Source: Paucidesulfovibrio longus DSM 6739
GTDB taxonomy: Bacteria > Desulfobacterota > Desulfovibrionia > Desulfovibrionales > Desulfovibrionaceae
NCBI RefSeq assembly: GCF_000420485.1
Contig: NZ_ATVA01000011.1
Span: 1-64,000 of the forward strand
Length of the DNA stretch: 64,000 nucleotides
Direction of reading: 5' to 3'
Both the position numbers and the translations under genes were made by a program. Below the pieces are notes generated by a model that did not search any database, was not told the origin of the DNA, and saw only the letters and a list, made by a program, of their open reading frames with translations. Each line of letters starts with the position of its first letter. The stretch's first letter is position 1. Positions 34,015 through 42,875 of the stretch are shown here, piece by piece.

Positions 34015-35079
34015 ATGGTCGGCATCTACATAGGCTCCACGGCCGGATATTCCGGAAAGAATCTCGTGGCCGTGGCCCTGGGCCTGCGGCTGCAGAAGGA
34101 CGGCCTCAAGGTCGGCTACATGAAGCCCGTGGGCGCCGTGCCCCATCGCGAAGGCGACAAGGTCGGCGACGAGGACGCCTTCTTCATGCTCGACGTGCTC
34201 GGCCTGGACGCGGATCCCGCCCTGGTCACGCCCGTGCTCGTGACCCGCGACTTCAAGGTCAAGGCGTTCACCGAGGGGGTGGGCGACCTCATGGGCGAGA
34301 TCAAGAGCGCCTACGAAAAGCTCTCCGAGGGCATGGACGTGATGATCGTGGCCGGGTCCGGAGCCTACATGGACTCCGGAGCCTACTGCGGCGTGGAGGG
34401 GGTGCGCGTGGCCCGCGAGCTGGGCCTGAAGACTCTGCTCATCGACCGCTTCTTCGGCGAACTGCGCTACGACTCGCTTTTGCGCTCGCGCAAGCGCCTG
34501 GGCGACGACCTTGCGGGCGTGGTCTTCAACGACGTTCCCGAAGGCTACCGCGCCGAGGTGGACGAGCTGATCGTTCCCTTCCTGGAACGGCAGGGCCTGG
34601 ACGTGTTCGGCGTGATCCCCTCGGATCCGGTCATGGGCGCCATCAAGGTCTCGGACCTGGCGGCCCGCCTTTCCGGCAAGGTGGTTTCCGCCCACGGCCG
34701 CGCCGACCGCGTGGTGGAGAACTTCCTCATCGGCACCATGCAGGTCGAGAATTTCATGACCCACTTCCGGCGGCACAAGAATTCCGCCATCATCGTGGGC
34801 GGCGACCGCGCCGACGTGCAGCTCGTGGCCCTGGAAGGGGCCTGCCCCTGCCTGATCCTCACGGGAAACCTCTATCCCAACGACATCATCATGACCCGGT
34901 CCGAAGTGCTGGAAACGCCGATCATCATGGTCCGCGACGACACCTACACCGTGGCCAAGAAAATGGAAGCCATCCTTTCCAGCCACAAGCTGCGGGACAC
35001 CATCAAGGTCACCCACGGAACGCAGCTCGTGGGCTCGTCCCTGGACTTCCCCCGGCTGCGCGCCAAGCTCGGCATCTAG
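34015..35079 (+). CDS. DRTGG-domain protein (BioD-like P-loop region, as N-terminus of phosphotransacetylase)
   Basis: 354 aa. GGAGGAAT precedes the ATG. The N-terminal part (about 1-210) is a dethiobiotin-synthetase-like NTPase fold with IYIGSTAGYSGKNLVAVALG, a degenerate P-loop (SGKN), and MKPVGAVPHREGDKVGDEDAFFM. The C-terminal part (about 215-320) is a DRTGG domain, with the DRTGG region reading GGDRADVQLVALEG. In many Pta enzymes these two domains precede the catalytic one; here that domain is missing. The gene probably regulates or assists the neighbouring acyl-CoA synthetase, as both appear co-transcribed. It is followed by a good terminator. Confidence 0.88.
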   Translation: MVGIYIGSTAGYSGKNLVAVALGLRLQKDGLKVGYMKPVGAVPHREGDKVGDEDAFFMLDVLGLDADPALVTPVLVTRDFKVKAFTEGVGDLMGEIKSAYEKLSEGMDVMIVAGSGAYMDSGAYCGVEGVRVARELGLKTLLIDRFFGELRYDSLLRSRKRLGDDLAGVVFNDVPEGYRAEVDELIVPFLERQGLDVFGVIPSDPVMGAIKVSDLAARLSGKVVSAHGRADRVVENFLIGTMQVENFMTHFRRHKNSAIIVGGDRADVQLVALEGACPCLILTGNLYPNDIIMTRSEVLETPIIMVRDDTYTVAKKMEAILSSHKLRDTIKVTHGTQLVGSSLDFPRLRAKLGI

Positions 35080-35107
35080 CGCGAGCCTCTGCGTTCGTCC
35101 TGCATGA

Positions 35108-35137
35108 GGCGGTTCCCGGATCGGGGACCGCCTTTTT
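35108..35137 (+). terminator. Rho-independent terminator after the acyl-CoA synthetase operon
   Basis: GGCGGTTCCC pairs with GGGGACCGCC across a short loop and is followed by TTTTT. It lies 28 bases after the stop of the DRTGG gene. Confidence 0.9.
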
Positions 35138-35442
35138 GCGTTTCGGGCCGCAAGCCCCGGCAGAAGATGCGGCTGCCAATGATCGGAATGTCGTTGAAAT
35201 AATCAAGGAACCTCTTCAGTAGGAAAATCGGATTCTTGTGGTTTTATTTCCGACCTAAAGCGTAGGGATTAGTAAATTTCCTTTGAAAAACTGGTTCCCT
35301 CATCGCTTTTTTTCGTGTAAACGTCTTGGGAATTTTAGCACAAAAGTCTTCGGCGTGTCCGCGCCGGGGAATTGCGCTGAGCGTGATGGGACGGCGACGC
35401 CGTCCGCGTCGATCAACGGCACATCGTATCTGGAGGCATACC
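35138..35442 (+). promoter_or_regulatory. tmc upstream region
   Basis: 305 bases without a gene. The first part is AT-rich and probably holds the tmc promoter, but no clear -35/-10 or sigma-54 pair was found. Close to the tmcD start is a palindrome (GGACGGCGACGCCGTCC, 35388-35405 region) that could fold in the leader. Confidence 0.4.
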
Positions 35443-36696
35443 ATGCAGGACAGAAGTGGTTGGGATTGGGATCCCGGGAAACGGGCCGTACTGGATACGG
35501 CCGTGTGTTCCGAAGGGGTCCGTTGGATGGAGGAGTTGCACGTCAGTCCTGACGGCGAAACCGCTGCGGCCATCTGCTGCACGGACGACGCCGAGTTCGG
35601 GATTTGCGTCAACGGCGACTTCGGCGAGGATCGGTACGAAAAGGCCATCTGCCCCAAGTTCTCCCCCGACGGACAGTATACGGTCATGGTTTCCCAGGAC
35701 ATGGAGTGGTATCTCTCCGTGGACGGCGAGCTCTGGCCCGAAGGGTACGGATTTCTTTGGAATACCCTGTTCCGTGACGGAAACGTCGCGGTCTCCGTAC
35801 AGCAGGACATGCAGTACGGCATGTGCGTGAACGGCGAGCTCTGGGAAAACCTCTACGACAACGCCAACAACTTCGCCCTGGCGCCCGACGGCAAGACCTC
35901 GGCGGCCGCCGTGCAGGTCATTTCCCTGGGACAGGCGGAGGTCTTCAAGTTCCAATCCGGCATTTTCTCGCTGGCCGTGAACAGCGAACCCTGGGACGAG
36001 ATCTTCGTCAACGTCTACACCCCGGTCTTCAGCGACGACAGCGCCAGCGTGGCCTGCCAGGTGCGCCGCAGCCTCTACGACTACACCATCGCAGTGGACG
36101 GCAAGGTCTGGAACAAGAATTACAATTGCGTTTGGGAACCGGTCTTCAAGCCCGGCACCAAGGACGTTTTCGCCCCGGTCCGCATCGCGGGCAAGTGGGG
36201 CATGGCCTGCAACGCCCAGCTCGCATGGCCGAACAAGTGGACCCAGCTCTGGCAGCCCCAGTTCTCCAAGGACGGCAAAAACCTCTACGCCATCGGCGCG
36301 AACGGCTTCGGCAAGTTCACCGTGGTCAAGAACAACGCCCCCTGGGCCGTGGACTTCCCGGTGATCACGGACCTCGTGCTCTGTCCCTGCGGCGAGGGCG
36401 CGGCGGCCATCGCCAAGAAGACGAACGGCCAGTACACCATGGTCGTCAACGGCAAGGCCTGGGAAGGCGATTACGACATGATCTTCCCGGCGGTCTTCAG
36501 CCCGGACGGCGAGAAGGTCGGCTGCGTGGCCGAGAAGAACGGCAAGTACAGCATCCTCGTCAACGGCAAGCCCTGCGGCGAGTCCTACGACCGGGCCTTC
36601 ACGCCCGCGTTCAGCCCGGACTCGACCAAGGTGCTGGTCAAGGGTGTCTCCGGAACCGAGTACAGCCGCAGCGTCCTCGACGCCACCGGCTTTTAA
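35443..36696 (+). CDS. tmcD: TmcD, tryptophan-rich beta-propeller-like subunit of the Tmc complex
   Basis: 417 aa from the ATG at 35443 with TGGAGG upstream. There is no signal peptide, so it is cytoplasmic. About nine repeats of 40-50 residues have the pattern F-S-P-D-G-x-x-V-x...V-N-G-K-x-W-x-x-x-Y/F (for example VDGELWPEGY, VNGELWENLY, VDGKVWNKNY, VNGKAWEGDY). They should form WD40-like propeller blades. It has 16 Trp residues. TmcD is the Trp-rich subunit of unknown function of the transmembrane complex of sulfate reducers. It is the first gene of tmcDCBA here, and tmcC starts 15 bases later. Confidence 0.88.
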   Translation: MQDRSGWDWDPGKRAVLDTAVCSEGVRWMEELHVSPDGETAAAICCTDDAEFGICVNGDFGEDRYEKAICPKFSPDGQYTVMVSQDMEWYLSVDGELWPEGYGFLWNTLFRDGNVAVSVQQDMQYGMCVNGELWENLYDNANNFALAPDGKTSAAAVQVISLGQAEVFKFQSGIFSLAVNSEPWDEIFVNVYTPVFSDDSASVACQVRRSLYDYTIAVDGKVWNKNYNCVWEPVFKPGTKDVFAPVRIAGKWGMACNAQLAWPNKWTQLWQPQFSKDGKNLYAIGANGFGKFTVVKNNAPWAVDFPVITDLVLCPCGEGAAAIAKKTNGQYTMVVNGKAWEGDYDMIFPAVFSPDGEKVGCVAEKNGKYSILVNGKPCGESYDRAFTPAFSPDSTKVLVKGVSGTEYSRSVLDATGF

Positions 36697-36711
36697 CCCA
36701 AGGGGGAAACC

Positions 36712-37374
36712 ATGCACGATATCTACAATTTCGTCGTCGGCCCCCTGGCGTGGTTCGGCTGGGGCGTCTTCATCCTCGGCTCGATCTTCAAACTCGTCTA
36801 CGCCTACAACAAATTCGTCACCAAGGACGGCACTTCCGCTCCCTACATGAGCTGGAAGTACGGCCTGCGCTCCATCGGAGCCTGGCTGGTGCCCTTTAAC
36901 GCCCTGGGTTGGAGAAACAACCCCCTGGTCACGGTCGTCACCTTCGTGTTCCACATCTGCCTGATCCTGGTGCCCGTCTTCCTGAGCGCGCACGCGGTGC
37001 TCTGGCAGCAGTTCTTCGGAGTGGAGTTCTTCTGGACCCTGCCGGACAACGTGGCCGACTACATGACCCTGGCCGTCATCGCGGCCTGCGTGTTCTTCGC
37101 CGTGCGGCGCCTGGCCTATCCGCGGGTCAGGTTCGTGACCGAGGCCAAGGACTGGTGGGTGCTCCTGCTGGTGGTCAGCCCGTTCATCACGGGGTTCCTG
37201 GCCTACCATCAGGTCTTCCAGTACCAGATCATGATCGTGCTGCATGTGATCACCGGCCTGGCCTGGCTGGCGCTCATCCCGTTCTCCCGTCTTGCGCACA
37301 TGCTCTTCATCCTCTTCTCCAGGGCCTACATCGGCTCCGAGTTCGGTGGCGTGCGCAAGGCCAAGGACTGGTAA
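36712..37374 (+). CDS. tmcC: TmcC, membrane cytochrome b-like subunit
   Basis: 220 aa with about five spans (first FVVGPLAWFGWGVFILGSIFKLVYAY) and several membrane histidines (FHICLILVPVFLSAHAVLW, LAYHQVFQYQIMIVLHVITG) fit to bind haem b. It is paralogous to HmcE and ends in the same style (EFGGVRKAKDW). Family: NarI-like membrane subunit of HdrDE/Tmc/Hmc complexes. It passes electrons between TmcA on the outside and TmcB on the inside. AGGGGGAAACC precedes the ATG. Confidence 0.94.
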   Translation: MHDIYNFVVGPLAWFGWGVFILGSIFKLVYAYNKFVTKDGTSAPYMSWKYGLRSIGAWLVPFNALGWRNNPLVTVVTFVFHICLILVPVFLSAHAVLWQQFFGVEFFWTLPDNVADYMTLAVIAACVFFAVRRLAYPRVRFVTEAKDWWVLLLVVSPFITGFLAYHQVFQYQIMIVLHVITGLAWLALIPFSRLAHMLFILFSRAYIGSEFGGVRKAKDW

Positions 37375-37399
37375 ACCGGGCCTAAGGAGGGTTATCCCA

Positions 37400-38737
37400 G
37401 TGAAAGAAATCAAGTTCGACAGAAAAATCGACGACGCGGGGTTGCGCGAGGGAATCGCCAAGCTGACCCCTGAGAAGATACAGGAAACGTTCCTGCAATT
37501 CATCGAGGGCGAGACCGGAGCCAAGCTCAAGGTCTACTCCGAAACCTGCGTGCGTTGCGGCATGTGTTCCGAGGCCTGCCACTACTTCATGTCCCACGAC
37601 GGCGACCCCAGCTATTCGCCCGTGGGCAAGGTCACCCAGACCATGGGCGTCCTGCTGAAGAAAAAGGGCCTCGTCGATCCGGAGTTCATCTACAAATGCG
37701 CCCAGATCGCCTACACCGAGTGCAACCTTTGCCGTCGCTGCATCCATTATTGCCCGCTCGGCATCGACACCGGCTACATCATGTCCATGGTGCGCCGCTT
37801 CTGCCATAAGCTCGGCGTGACGCCCCTGTACATCCAGGACACCGCCCATTCCCACTCCGCGACCTTCAACCAGATGTGGGTCAAGGACGACGAATGGCCG
37901 GACGCCCTGCTCTGGCAGGAGGAGGAAGCCCGCGACGAGTTCCCGAATCTGCGCGTGCCCCTGGACGTGGAAGGCGCGGACTACATGTATTCGGTCATCG
38001 CGCCGGAACCCAAGTTCCGCACCCAGCTGATCTACCAGGCCGCGGCCATCCTGCATGAGTCCGGCGTGAACTGGACCATGCCGAGCCTGCCCGGCTGGGA
38101 CAACTCGGACATGGCCATGTTCACCGGCGACTTCGAGATGATGGGCCGGCTCAAGCGCGCCCACTTCGAGTGCGCCCAGAAGCTCAAGGTCAAGAAGATC
38201 GTCATGGGCGAATGCGGCCACGCGTTCCGCTCGGTCTACGACATGGGCAACCGCTGGTGCGGCTGGGACAACTACCCGGTCGAGGTCGTGCACTCCATCG
38301 AGTTCTTCGCCTACCTGCTGCGCAGCGGCAAGATCAAGATGGCCACCAAGTTCGAAGGCCCCGTGACCATTCACGATCCCTGCAACGTGATTCGCGGTCG
38401 CGGTCTGATGGACGAGCTGCGCTACGTGACCAGCGAGATCGCCACCGAGGTCATCGAGATGACCCCCAACCGCGAGCACAACTACTGCTGCTGCGCGGGC
38501 GGCGGCGTGATCAACTGCGGGCCTCCGTTCAAGAACGTCCGCATCAAGGGCAACAAGATCAAGGCCGAACAGCTCAAGCGGATGAAGGATCAGGGCGTGA
38601 ACACGATCATCTCGCCGTGCCACAACTGCCACGGCGGCCTGGAAGACATCATCCATGCCTACGATCTGCACATGGAACTCAAGTTCCTGGGCGACATCAT
38701 CTACGCGCACATGGAAAAGACCAAGGCCGTGGAGTAA
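37400..38737 (+). CDS. tmcB: TmcB, cytoplasmic iron-sulfur subunit of the Tmc complex (HdrD-like)
   Basis: 445 aa from GTG at 37400; AAGGAGG lies 9 bases before. Two [4Fe-4S] motifs, CVRCGMCSEACHYF and CNLCRRCIHYCPLG, and a CCG-type site (CCCAGGGVINCG with CHNC near the C-terminus; CGHAF earlier) identify it as the HdrD/HmcF-like subunit. It takes electrons from TmcC for a cytoplasmic acceptor, probably on the sulfate-reduction path. It is the counterpart of HmcF at 14824-16224. tmcA follows after 12 bases. Confidence 0.95.
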   Translation: MKEIKFDRKIDDAGLREGIAKLTPEKIQETFLQFIEGETGAKLKVYSETCVRCGMCSEACHYFMSHDGDPSYSPVGKVTQTMGVLLKKKGLVDPEFIYKCAQIAYTECNLCRRCIHYCPLGIDTGYIMSMVRRFCHKLGVTPLYIQDTAHSHSATFNQMWVKDDEWPDALLWQEEEARDEFPNLRVPLDVEGADYMYSVIAPEPKFRTQLIYQAAAILHESGVNWTMPSLPGWDNSDMAMFTGDFEMMGRLKRAHFECAQKLKVKKIVMGECGHAFRSVYDMGNRWCGWDNYPVEVVHSIEFFAYLLRSGKIKMATKFEGPVTIHDPCNVIRGRGLMDELRYVTSEIATEVIEMTPNREHNYCCCAGGGVINCGPPFKNVRIKGNKIKAEQLKRMKDQGVNTIISPCHNCHGGLEDIIHAYDLHMELKFLGDIIYAHMEKTKAVE

Positions 38738-38749
38738 GGAGGAACAGCC

Positions 38750-39169
38750 ATGAAAAAACTGTATATCAGCATCGCCCTCGCGGCCCTGGCCTCGTTGCTC
38801 TGCTTCCTGCCCGCGGTGGCCCAGGACGACGTGATGACCATCGGCGGCGAAGACTATGGGTTCGTCATGCCTGAGCGCGCCCCGGTGAGCTTCACCCATA
38901 CCGCGCACATGGATCTGGAAATGGTCAACGGCGAGTGCCTGCCCTGCCACCACAGCGGTGTCGAGGACGGCAAGTTCGTCGAGGGCGATCCGGCCCCGTG
39001 CAAGGACTGCCATGCGGAAAAAGACGGCGAGGTCAACCTGGCCGCCGCCTACCACACGCAGTGCATCGGCTGCCACAATGAGGCCAAGAAAGGCCCCATC
39101 ACCTGCGGCGAGTGCCATGTCCAGAAGGACTTCTTCGGCATCCCGCTGAGCGGCGGCGCGGAACAATAG
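38750..39169 (+). CDS. tmcA: TmcA, type II tetrahaem cytochrome c3
   Basis: 139 aa with a signal peptide (LYISIALAALASLLCFLPAVAQ) and four CxxCH sites: C63-H67 (CLPCH), C84-H88 (CKDCH), C105-H109 (CIGCH) and C119-H123 (CGECH), with additional histidines (FTHTAHMD, CHHS, YHTQ) as distal ligands. This is the periplasmic acidic cytochrome c3 that takes electrons from hydrogenase or type I c3 and feeds TmcCBD. GGAGGAACAGCC precedes the ATG. Last gene of the operon, followed by hairpins. Confidence 0.96.
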   Translation: MKKLYISIALAALASLLCFLPAVAQDDVMTIGGEDYGFVMPERAPVSFTHTAHMDLEMVNGECLPCHHSGVEDGKFVEGDPAPCKDCHAEKDGEVNLAAAYHTQCIGCHNEAKKGPITCGECHVQKDFFGIPLSGGAEQ

Positions 39170-39229
39170 CGCGAATCCGGAGCGGGGCGAGCCCCATCCC
39201 CCGCTCCGATCCAACCGCGAAAACGGTCA

Positions 39230-39276
39230 GAGGCCGCCTTTCCCGATGCGTTGCGGGAAGGGCGGCCTCTCCTTTT
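39230..39276 (+). terminator. Terminator of the tmc operon
   Basis: AGGCCGCCTTTCCCG pairs with CGGGAAGGGCGGCCT, followed by CTCCTTTT. A smaller hairpin (GGAGCGGGG / CCCCGCTCC, 39179-39207) precedes it, just after tmcA. Confidence 0.85.
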
Positions 39277-39289
39277 GCCGCGGAGGCGA

Positions 39290-39321
39290 AAAAAAGCCCG
39301 CACGCCGTGAGACGTGCGGGC
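39290..39321 (-). terminator. Terminator of the GlsB-like gene
   Basis: On the minus strand GCCCGCACG and CGTGCGGGC form a stem followed by seven T. It lies 24 bases beyond the stop of the small membrane protein gene. Confidence 0.88.
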
Positions 39322-39344
39322 TTCGTCATCAGGGAGTGATGAAG

Positions 39345-39584
39345 CTAGCGCTTGACCAGTCCGAGCAGGAAGAGCAGGACCACGGCGCCGACCGTGGCCG
39401 TGATCAGCGAGCCGATCAATCCGCTGCCGTGAAAGCCGAGCAGGCCGAACAAAAATCCGCCGACCACAGCGCCGATGACGCCGATGATCAGGTTGCCGAC
39501 CAGTCCGAAGCCGCGTCCTTTCATGATCTGTCCGGCCAGGAAGCCGGCGAGCAGTCCGATGAGCAGATACCAGATGATTCCCAC
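39345..39584 (-). CDS. GlsB/YeaQ/YmgE-family small membrane protein
   Basis: 79 aa: IIWYLLIGLLAGFLAGQIMKGRGFGLVGNLIIGVIGAVVGGFL with three short hydrophobic, glycine-rich spans and a basic end (GLVKR). This is the pattern of the transglycosylase-associated/stress-response membrane family. No enzyme activity is proven; the old name is misleading. Monocistronic, between convergent tmc and the hslU end, with its own terminator and a GGAGG ribosome site. Confidence 0.9.
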   Translation of the reverse strand: MGIIWYLLIGLLAGFLAGQIMKGRGFGLVGNLIIGVIGAVVGGFLFGLLGFHGSGLIGSLITATVGAVVLLFLLGLVKR

Positions 39585-39629
39585 GGAGACCTCCTTTTTT
39601 GGCGCTCCCCGGAACCGGGGAACCCTATC

Positions 39630-41003
39630 CTAAAGGATGTACCTGGAAAGGTCGCGATCTTCAACCACGTCGGCCAGGCGGCAGCGCACGTATTCGCGGT
39701 CGACGACGACCTTGCTGCCGGACTTGTCCGGAGCCTCGAAGGAAAGCTCGGAAAGCAGCTTTTCCATGATCGTGTACAGCCTGCGCGCTCCGATGTTCTC
39801 GGTGTCCTCGTTGATTTTCTCGGCGATGGCGGCCATCTCTTCCAGAGCCTCGCGCGTGAAGTCCAGCGCGACCCCCTCGGTGCCGAGAAGGGCTTTGTAC
39901 TGCACGGTCAGGGCGTTTCTGGGCTCGGTGAGGATGCGGTAGAACTCGTCCTTGCCCAGGGCCTGGAGTTCCTCCCGGAGCGGGAAGCGGCCCTGAAGTT
40001 CGGGAATCAGGTCCGAGGGCTTGGCGAAATGGAAAGCGCCGGCCGCGATGAAGAGGATGTGATCGGTCTTGACCATGCCGTATTTCGTGTTGACCACGCA
40101 GCCTTCGACCACGGGGAGCAGGTCGCGCTGCACGCCCTCGCGGGAGACGTCCACGCCGCCGCCGTGCTCCTGGCGCGAGGCGACCTTGTCCAGCTCATCC
40201 AGGAAGAGGATGCCAGTCTGCTCCACGCGTTCGCGCGCCTGCTCGATGACCTTGTCCATGTCGATGAGCTTGTCGGATTCCTCCTGGATGAGCACCTCGT
40301 AGGCGTCCTTGACCTTCATCTTGCGGCGTTTCTTCTTGTTCGGGAAGAGTCGGCCCAGGGCGTCCTGCATCTGCATGCCCATGTCCTCCATGCCGGGGAT
40401 GGCCATGATGCTCACGCCGGGGTCGGCCTGGCTGGAGACTTCCAGTTCCACTTCCTTGTCGTCGAGCAGGCCGTCGCGCCACATCTTGCGGAATTTCTCG
40501 CGCGTGCCCTCGTCCTTGCCGGGCAGGGGCGCGGCATCCCCTTCAGCCGGGGACATGTAGAACCCGGCACCCGCGGTCTTGGGCCGCGAACCGGGCAGGA
40601 GCAGATCCAGGAGCCGGTCTTCGGCGGCCTTTTCGGCCTTGATGCGCACGCGCTCGATCTCCTCCTTGCGGACCATGGTCACGCCGATCTCCATGAGGTC
40701 GCGGATCATGGATTCCACGTCGCGGCCCACGTAGCCCACTTCGGTGAACTTGGTGGCCTCGACCTTGAAGAAGGGGCAGCCCGTCAGGTTGGCGAGGCGG
40801 CGGGCCACCTCGGTCTTGCCGACGCCGGTGGGGCCCATGAGGATGATGTTCTTGGGCGCGATTTCGTCGCGCAGTTCCGGCTCGATCTGCTGCCTGCGCC
40901 AGCGGTTGCGCATGGCGATGGCCACAATGCGCTTGGCCGCGTCCTGTCCGATGATGTATTTGTCCAGTTCCGAGACGATCTCGCGCGGGGTCAGGTTGCT
41001 CAT
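39630..41003 (-). CDS. hslU: HslU, ATPase of the HslUV protease
   Basis: 457 aa AAA+ unfoldase. Walker [16 protein letters not shown] (residues about 55-69), pore loop [10 protein letters not shown], an I-domain insertion (about 110-245), Walker [13 protein letters not shown] and a C-terminal segment ending RDLSRYIL, which docks into HslV. It starts with [25 protein letters not shown], the typical N-terminus. Its ATG overlaps the hslV stop by three bases, so the two are co-translated. It degrades misfolded and regulatory proteins with HslV. Confidence 0.97.
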   Translation of the reverse strand: MSNLTPREIVSELDKYIIGQDAAKRIVAIAMRNRWRRQQIEPELRDEIAPKNIILMGPTGVGKTEVARRLANLTGCPFFKVEATKFTEVGYVGRDVESMIRDLMEIGVTMVRKEEIERVRIKAEKAAEDRLLDLLLPGSRPKTAGAGFYMSPAEGDAAPLPGKDEGTREKFRKMWRDGLLDDKEVELEVSSQADPGVSIMAIPGMEDMGMQMQDALGRLFPNKKKRRKMKVKDAYEVLIQEESDKLIDMDKVIEQARERVEQTGILFLDELDKVASRQEHGGGVDVSREGVQRDLLPVVEGCVVNTKYGMVKTDHILFIAAGAFHFAKPSDLIPELQGRFPLREELQALGKDEFYRILTEPRNALTVQYKALLGTEGVALDFTREALEEMAAIAEKINEDTENIGARRLYTIMEKLLSELSFEAPDKSGSKVVVDREYVRCRLADVVEDRDLSRYIL

Positions 41004-41545
41004 GATGCTTTCTCTTGGGTCTGGATGATGATGTTGTCGTTGGTGAAGACGCAGATTTCCGAGGCGATGCGCATGGCCTTTTCCGCGATCTCGCGGGCCG
41101 GGAGCTGCGTTTCGCGGGCCAGGGCGCGGGCCGCGGCCAGGGCGTAGGGTCCGCCCGAACCGATGGCGGCGAGCCCGTCGTCCGGCTCGATCACGTCGCC
41201 CGTGCCGCTGATGATGAGGATGTTCTCGGCGTCGGCGGCCAGGAGCATGGCTTCCAGGCGGCGCAGATACTTGTCCGTGCGCCAGTCTTTGGCCAGCTCC
41301 ACCGCGGCGCGCACAAGATTGCCGGAAAAGCTTTCCAATTTCTTCTCGAACCGCTCGAAGAGGGTGAAGGCGTCAGCGGTCGCTCCGGCAAACCCCACGG
41401 TGACGCGGTCCTTGTAGATGGTGCGGACCTTGCGTGCGCCGTGCTTCATGACGATGTTCTGGCCGAAGGTGACCTGGCCGTCTCCGGCCACGGCGGTGCC
41501 GTGCTCGTCCTTGACCGCCAGGATGGTCGTTCCTCTGATTTCCAT
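41000..41545 (-). CDS. hslV: HslV, threonine protease of HslUV
   Basis: 181 aa from the ATG at 41545, with AAGGAG upstream; a TTG 12 codons earlier lacks one. [12 protein letters not shown] shows a four- to five-residue propeptide before the double Thr (T6-T7), of which the first mature Thr is the nucleophile. GDGQVTFGQ and the [14 protein letters not shown] segment near residue 125 are typical. The short propeptide (as in Bacillus ClpQ) means it needs processing, unlike the enterobacterial form. It overlaps hslU. Confidence 0.96.
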   Translation of the reverse strand: MEIRGTTILAVKDEHGTAVAGDGQVTFGQNIVMKHGARKVRTIYKDRVTVGFAGATADAFTLFERFEKKLESFSGNLVRAAVELAKDWRTDKYLRRLEAMLLAADAENILIISGTGDVIEPDDGLAAIGSGGPYALAAARALARETQLPAREIAEKAMRIASEICVFTNDNIIIQTQEKAS

Positions 41546-41614
41546 GTGCTCTCCTTGGGGGCGGTGAGTCGTTCGTGTCAAATGGTCACGGAGCCATGAA
41601 CGTCGGGTCAGGGC

Positions 41615-42163
41615 TCAAAACGTGGATTCGGCGGCGCGAAGCCAGACAGCCAGGGCCTTTTCGCCGCGCAGGACCATGCGCGCCTCGCGCACGAGGCCCT
41701 GGCCCAGGCCGGAGCGGAGCGCGCAGAGAGCCACGGGGGCGGCAAGCTCCACGGGATACCCGTAGGCGCCGCAGGACAGGGCGGGGAAGGCCAGAGATCG
41801 GATGCCGTTCTGGTCGGCGATGCGAAGACAGGCGAGATAGGCGCTGCGCAGCAGCTCGGCCTCATTCTCGTGGCCGCCGCGCCAGATGGGACCGACAGCG
41901 TGGATGACGTGCCCGAAGGGCAGGTCGAAGCCCGGCGTGAGCACGGCTTCGCCCGCCTGGAGTGGACCGTTCTCGCGGACATGCTCCAGCCCGGCCCGGA
42001 GCAGCCGCGGCCCGGCGGCGCGCTGGATGGCACCGTCCACACCGCCGCCGCCCGCGAGGCGGGAATTGGCCGCGTTGACGATGGCCTCGGCATCGACCTG
42101 CAAAAGGTCGTTGTTTTCGAGTTGGAGTGTGTTTCCGGAAAAAGTCCAGGTCCGCATGGGCAT
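41615..42163 (-). CDS. Macro-domain protein (ADP-ribose / O-acetyl-ADP-ribose hydrolase type)
   Basis: 182 aa, one macro domain. IVNAANSRLAGGGGVDGAIQRAAG is the classical ADP-ribose-binding and catalytic loop. It is followed by LPFGHVIHAVGPIW, LRIADQNGIRSLAFPALSCGAYGYPVELAA and an extra C-terminal helix. Relatives deacetylate O-acetyl-ADP-ribose or remove ADP-ribose from proteins. It lies alone upstream of hslV on the same strand, separated by 69 bases. The alternative ATG two codons later cannot be excluded. Confidence 0.93.
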   Translation of the reverse strand: MPMRTWTFSGNTLQLENNDLLQVDAEAIVNAANSRLAGGGGVDGAIQRAAGPRLLRAGLEHVRENGPLQAGEAVLTPGFDLPFGHVIHAVGPIWRGGHENEAELLRSAYLACLRIADQNGIRSLAFPALSCGAYGYPVELAAPVALCALRSGLGQGLVREARMVLRGEKALAVWLRAAESTF

Positions 42164-42220
42164 TGATCTAATGCCGAATCGCGGCTTGGCAAGGGGCCGG
42201 GCTTTGAGAAATACCCAGGC

Positions 42221-42730
42221 TCAGAAGGTGATGTTCACCCCGAAATGCGTGGTGATGCCGCCTTCGTCCTGGTTGTAGCCGTTGCCGAAGGGGGAGAGGC
42301 TGGGGGCGTCCTCGTCGCCGGGCAGGCCGTAGGAAAAGCCCATGTAGGCGTTCCACGGGCTGACCCTGGCGGGCTGTCCGGGCTTGGCGGCATCGAAGCT
42401 GAGGATCTTGAAACCAACGAACACATTGGCCACGCTGGAAGTCGCGCTCAGCAGGGAGGCAGGCATCTCGTTGTTGCCCTGTTCCGCAATGAGGGAAAAC
42501 ATTTGGCTTTGAACCGTGAAGTCGCCGAGAATCTCGGAAAGGCTGTCGCGCAGAAAGGAACTGCCTTCCTCGGTGGATTCCCCCTCAGCCGGACTTGGAG
42601 CATCCATGGAGTAGGCGTCCTGCGCGCCGCTTCCGCCGGCCATGTCCAGGTGCAGACCCTGGCCTGCCAGGGCAGGAAGGCAGAAGCCGAGCTGGGCGAG
42701 CAAGGCGATCAGGATCAAAAGGCGCTGCAT
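42221..42730 (-). CDS. Secreted/envelope hypothetical protein (169 aa)
   Basis: A signal peptide (LLILIALLAQLGFCLPALAG) precedes an acidic linker (PSPAEGESTEEGSS) and a segment predicted as helices and strands. The C-terminus GGITTHFGVNITF ends in phenylalanine with alternating hydrophobic residues, as in outer-membrane barrel ends. No family recognised. It is upstream of the macro-domain gene on the same strand, and the terminator and OmpW-like gene lie beyond its start. Confidence 0.7.
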   Translation of the reverse strand: MQRLLILIALLAQLGFCLPALAGQGLHLDMAGGSGAQDAYSMDAPSPAEGESTEEGSSFLRDSLSEILGDFTVQSQMFSLIAEQGNNEMPASLLSATSSVANVFVGFKILSFDAAKPGQPARVSPWNAYMGFSYGLPGDEDAPSLSPFGNGYNQDEGGITTHFGVNITF

Positions 42731-42822
42731 GGCGTTGCTCCGTTGAGGTTCAGTATTTGAATTTCAATAATACGCCCGCAGAATGGGAAAGGCAAGAGGC
42801 CGAGAATCGCGGCGGAGAGGAA

Positions 42823-42856
42823 CCAAAAGGGCTCCGCCGAAGCGGAGCCCTTTTGG
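42823..42856 (-). terminator. Terminator after the outer-membrane protein gene
   Basis: CCAAAAGGGCTCCGC pairs perfectly with GCGGAGCCCTTTTGG around a four-base loop. The stem's own T-rich half gives a U-tract on either strand. It follows the stop of the 42876-43586 gene. Confidence 0.88.
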
Positions 42857-42875
42857 GATTTATCCGGAATTCCGG

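Noticed and set aside
32770-35016. 748-codon minus-strand frame opposite the acyl-CoA synthetase and DRTGG genes
   Set aside because: Mirror of real plus-strand genes; low-complexity His/Gly/Asp-rich translation and no motif.
35138-35442. Sigma-54 promoter before tmcD
   Set aside because: No GG-N10-GC pair with the usual flanks could be found.
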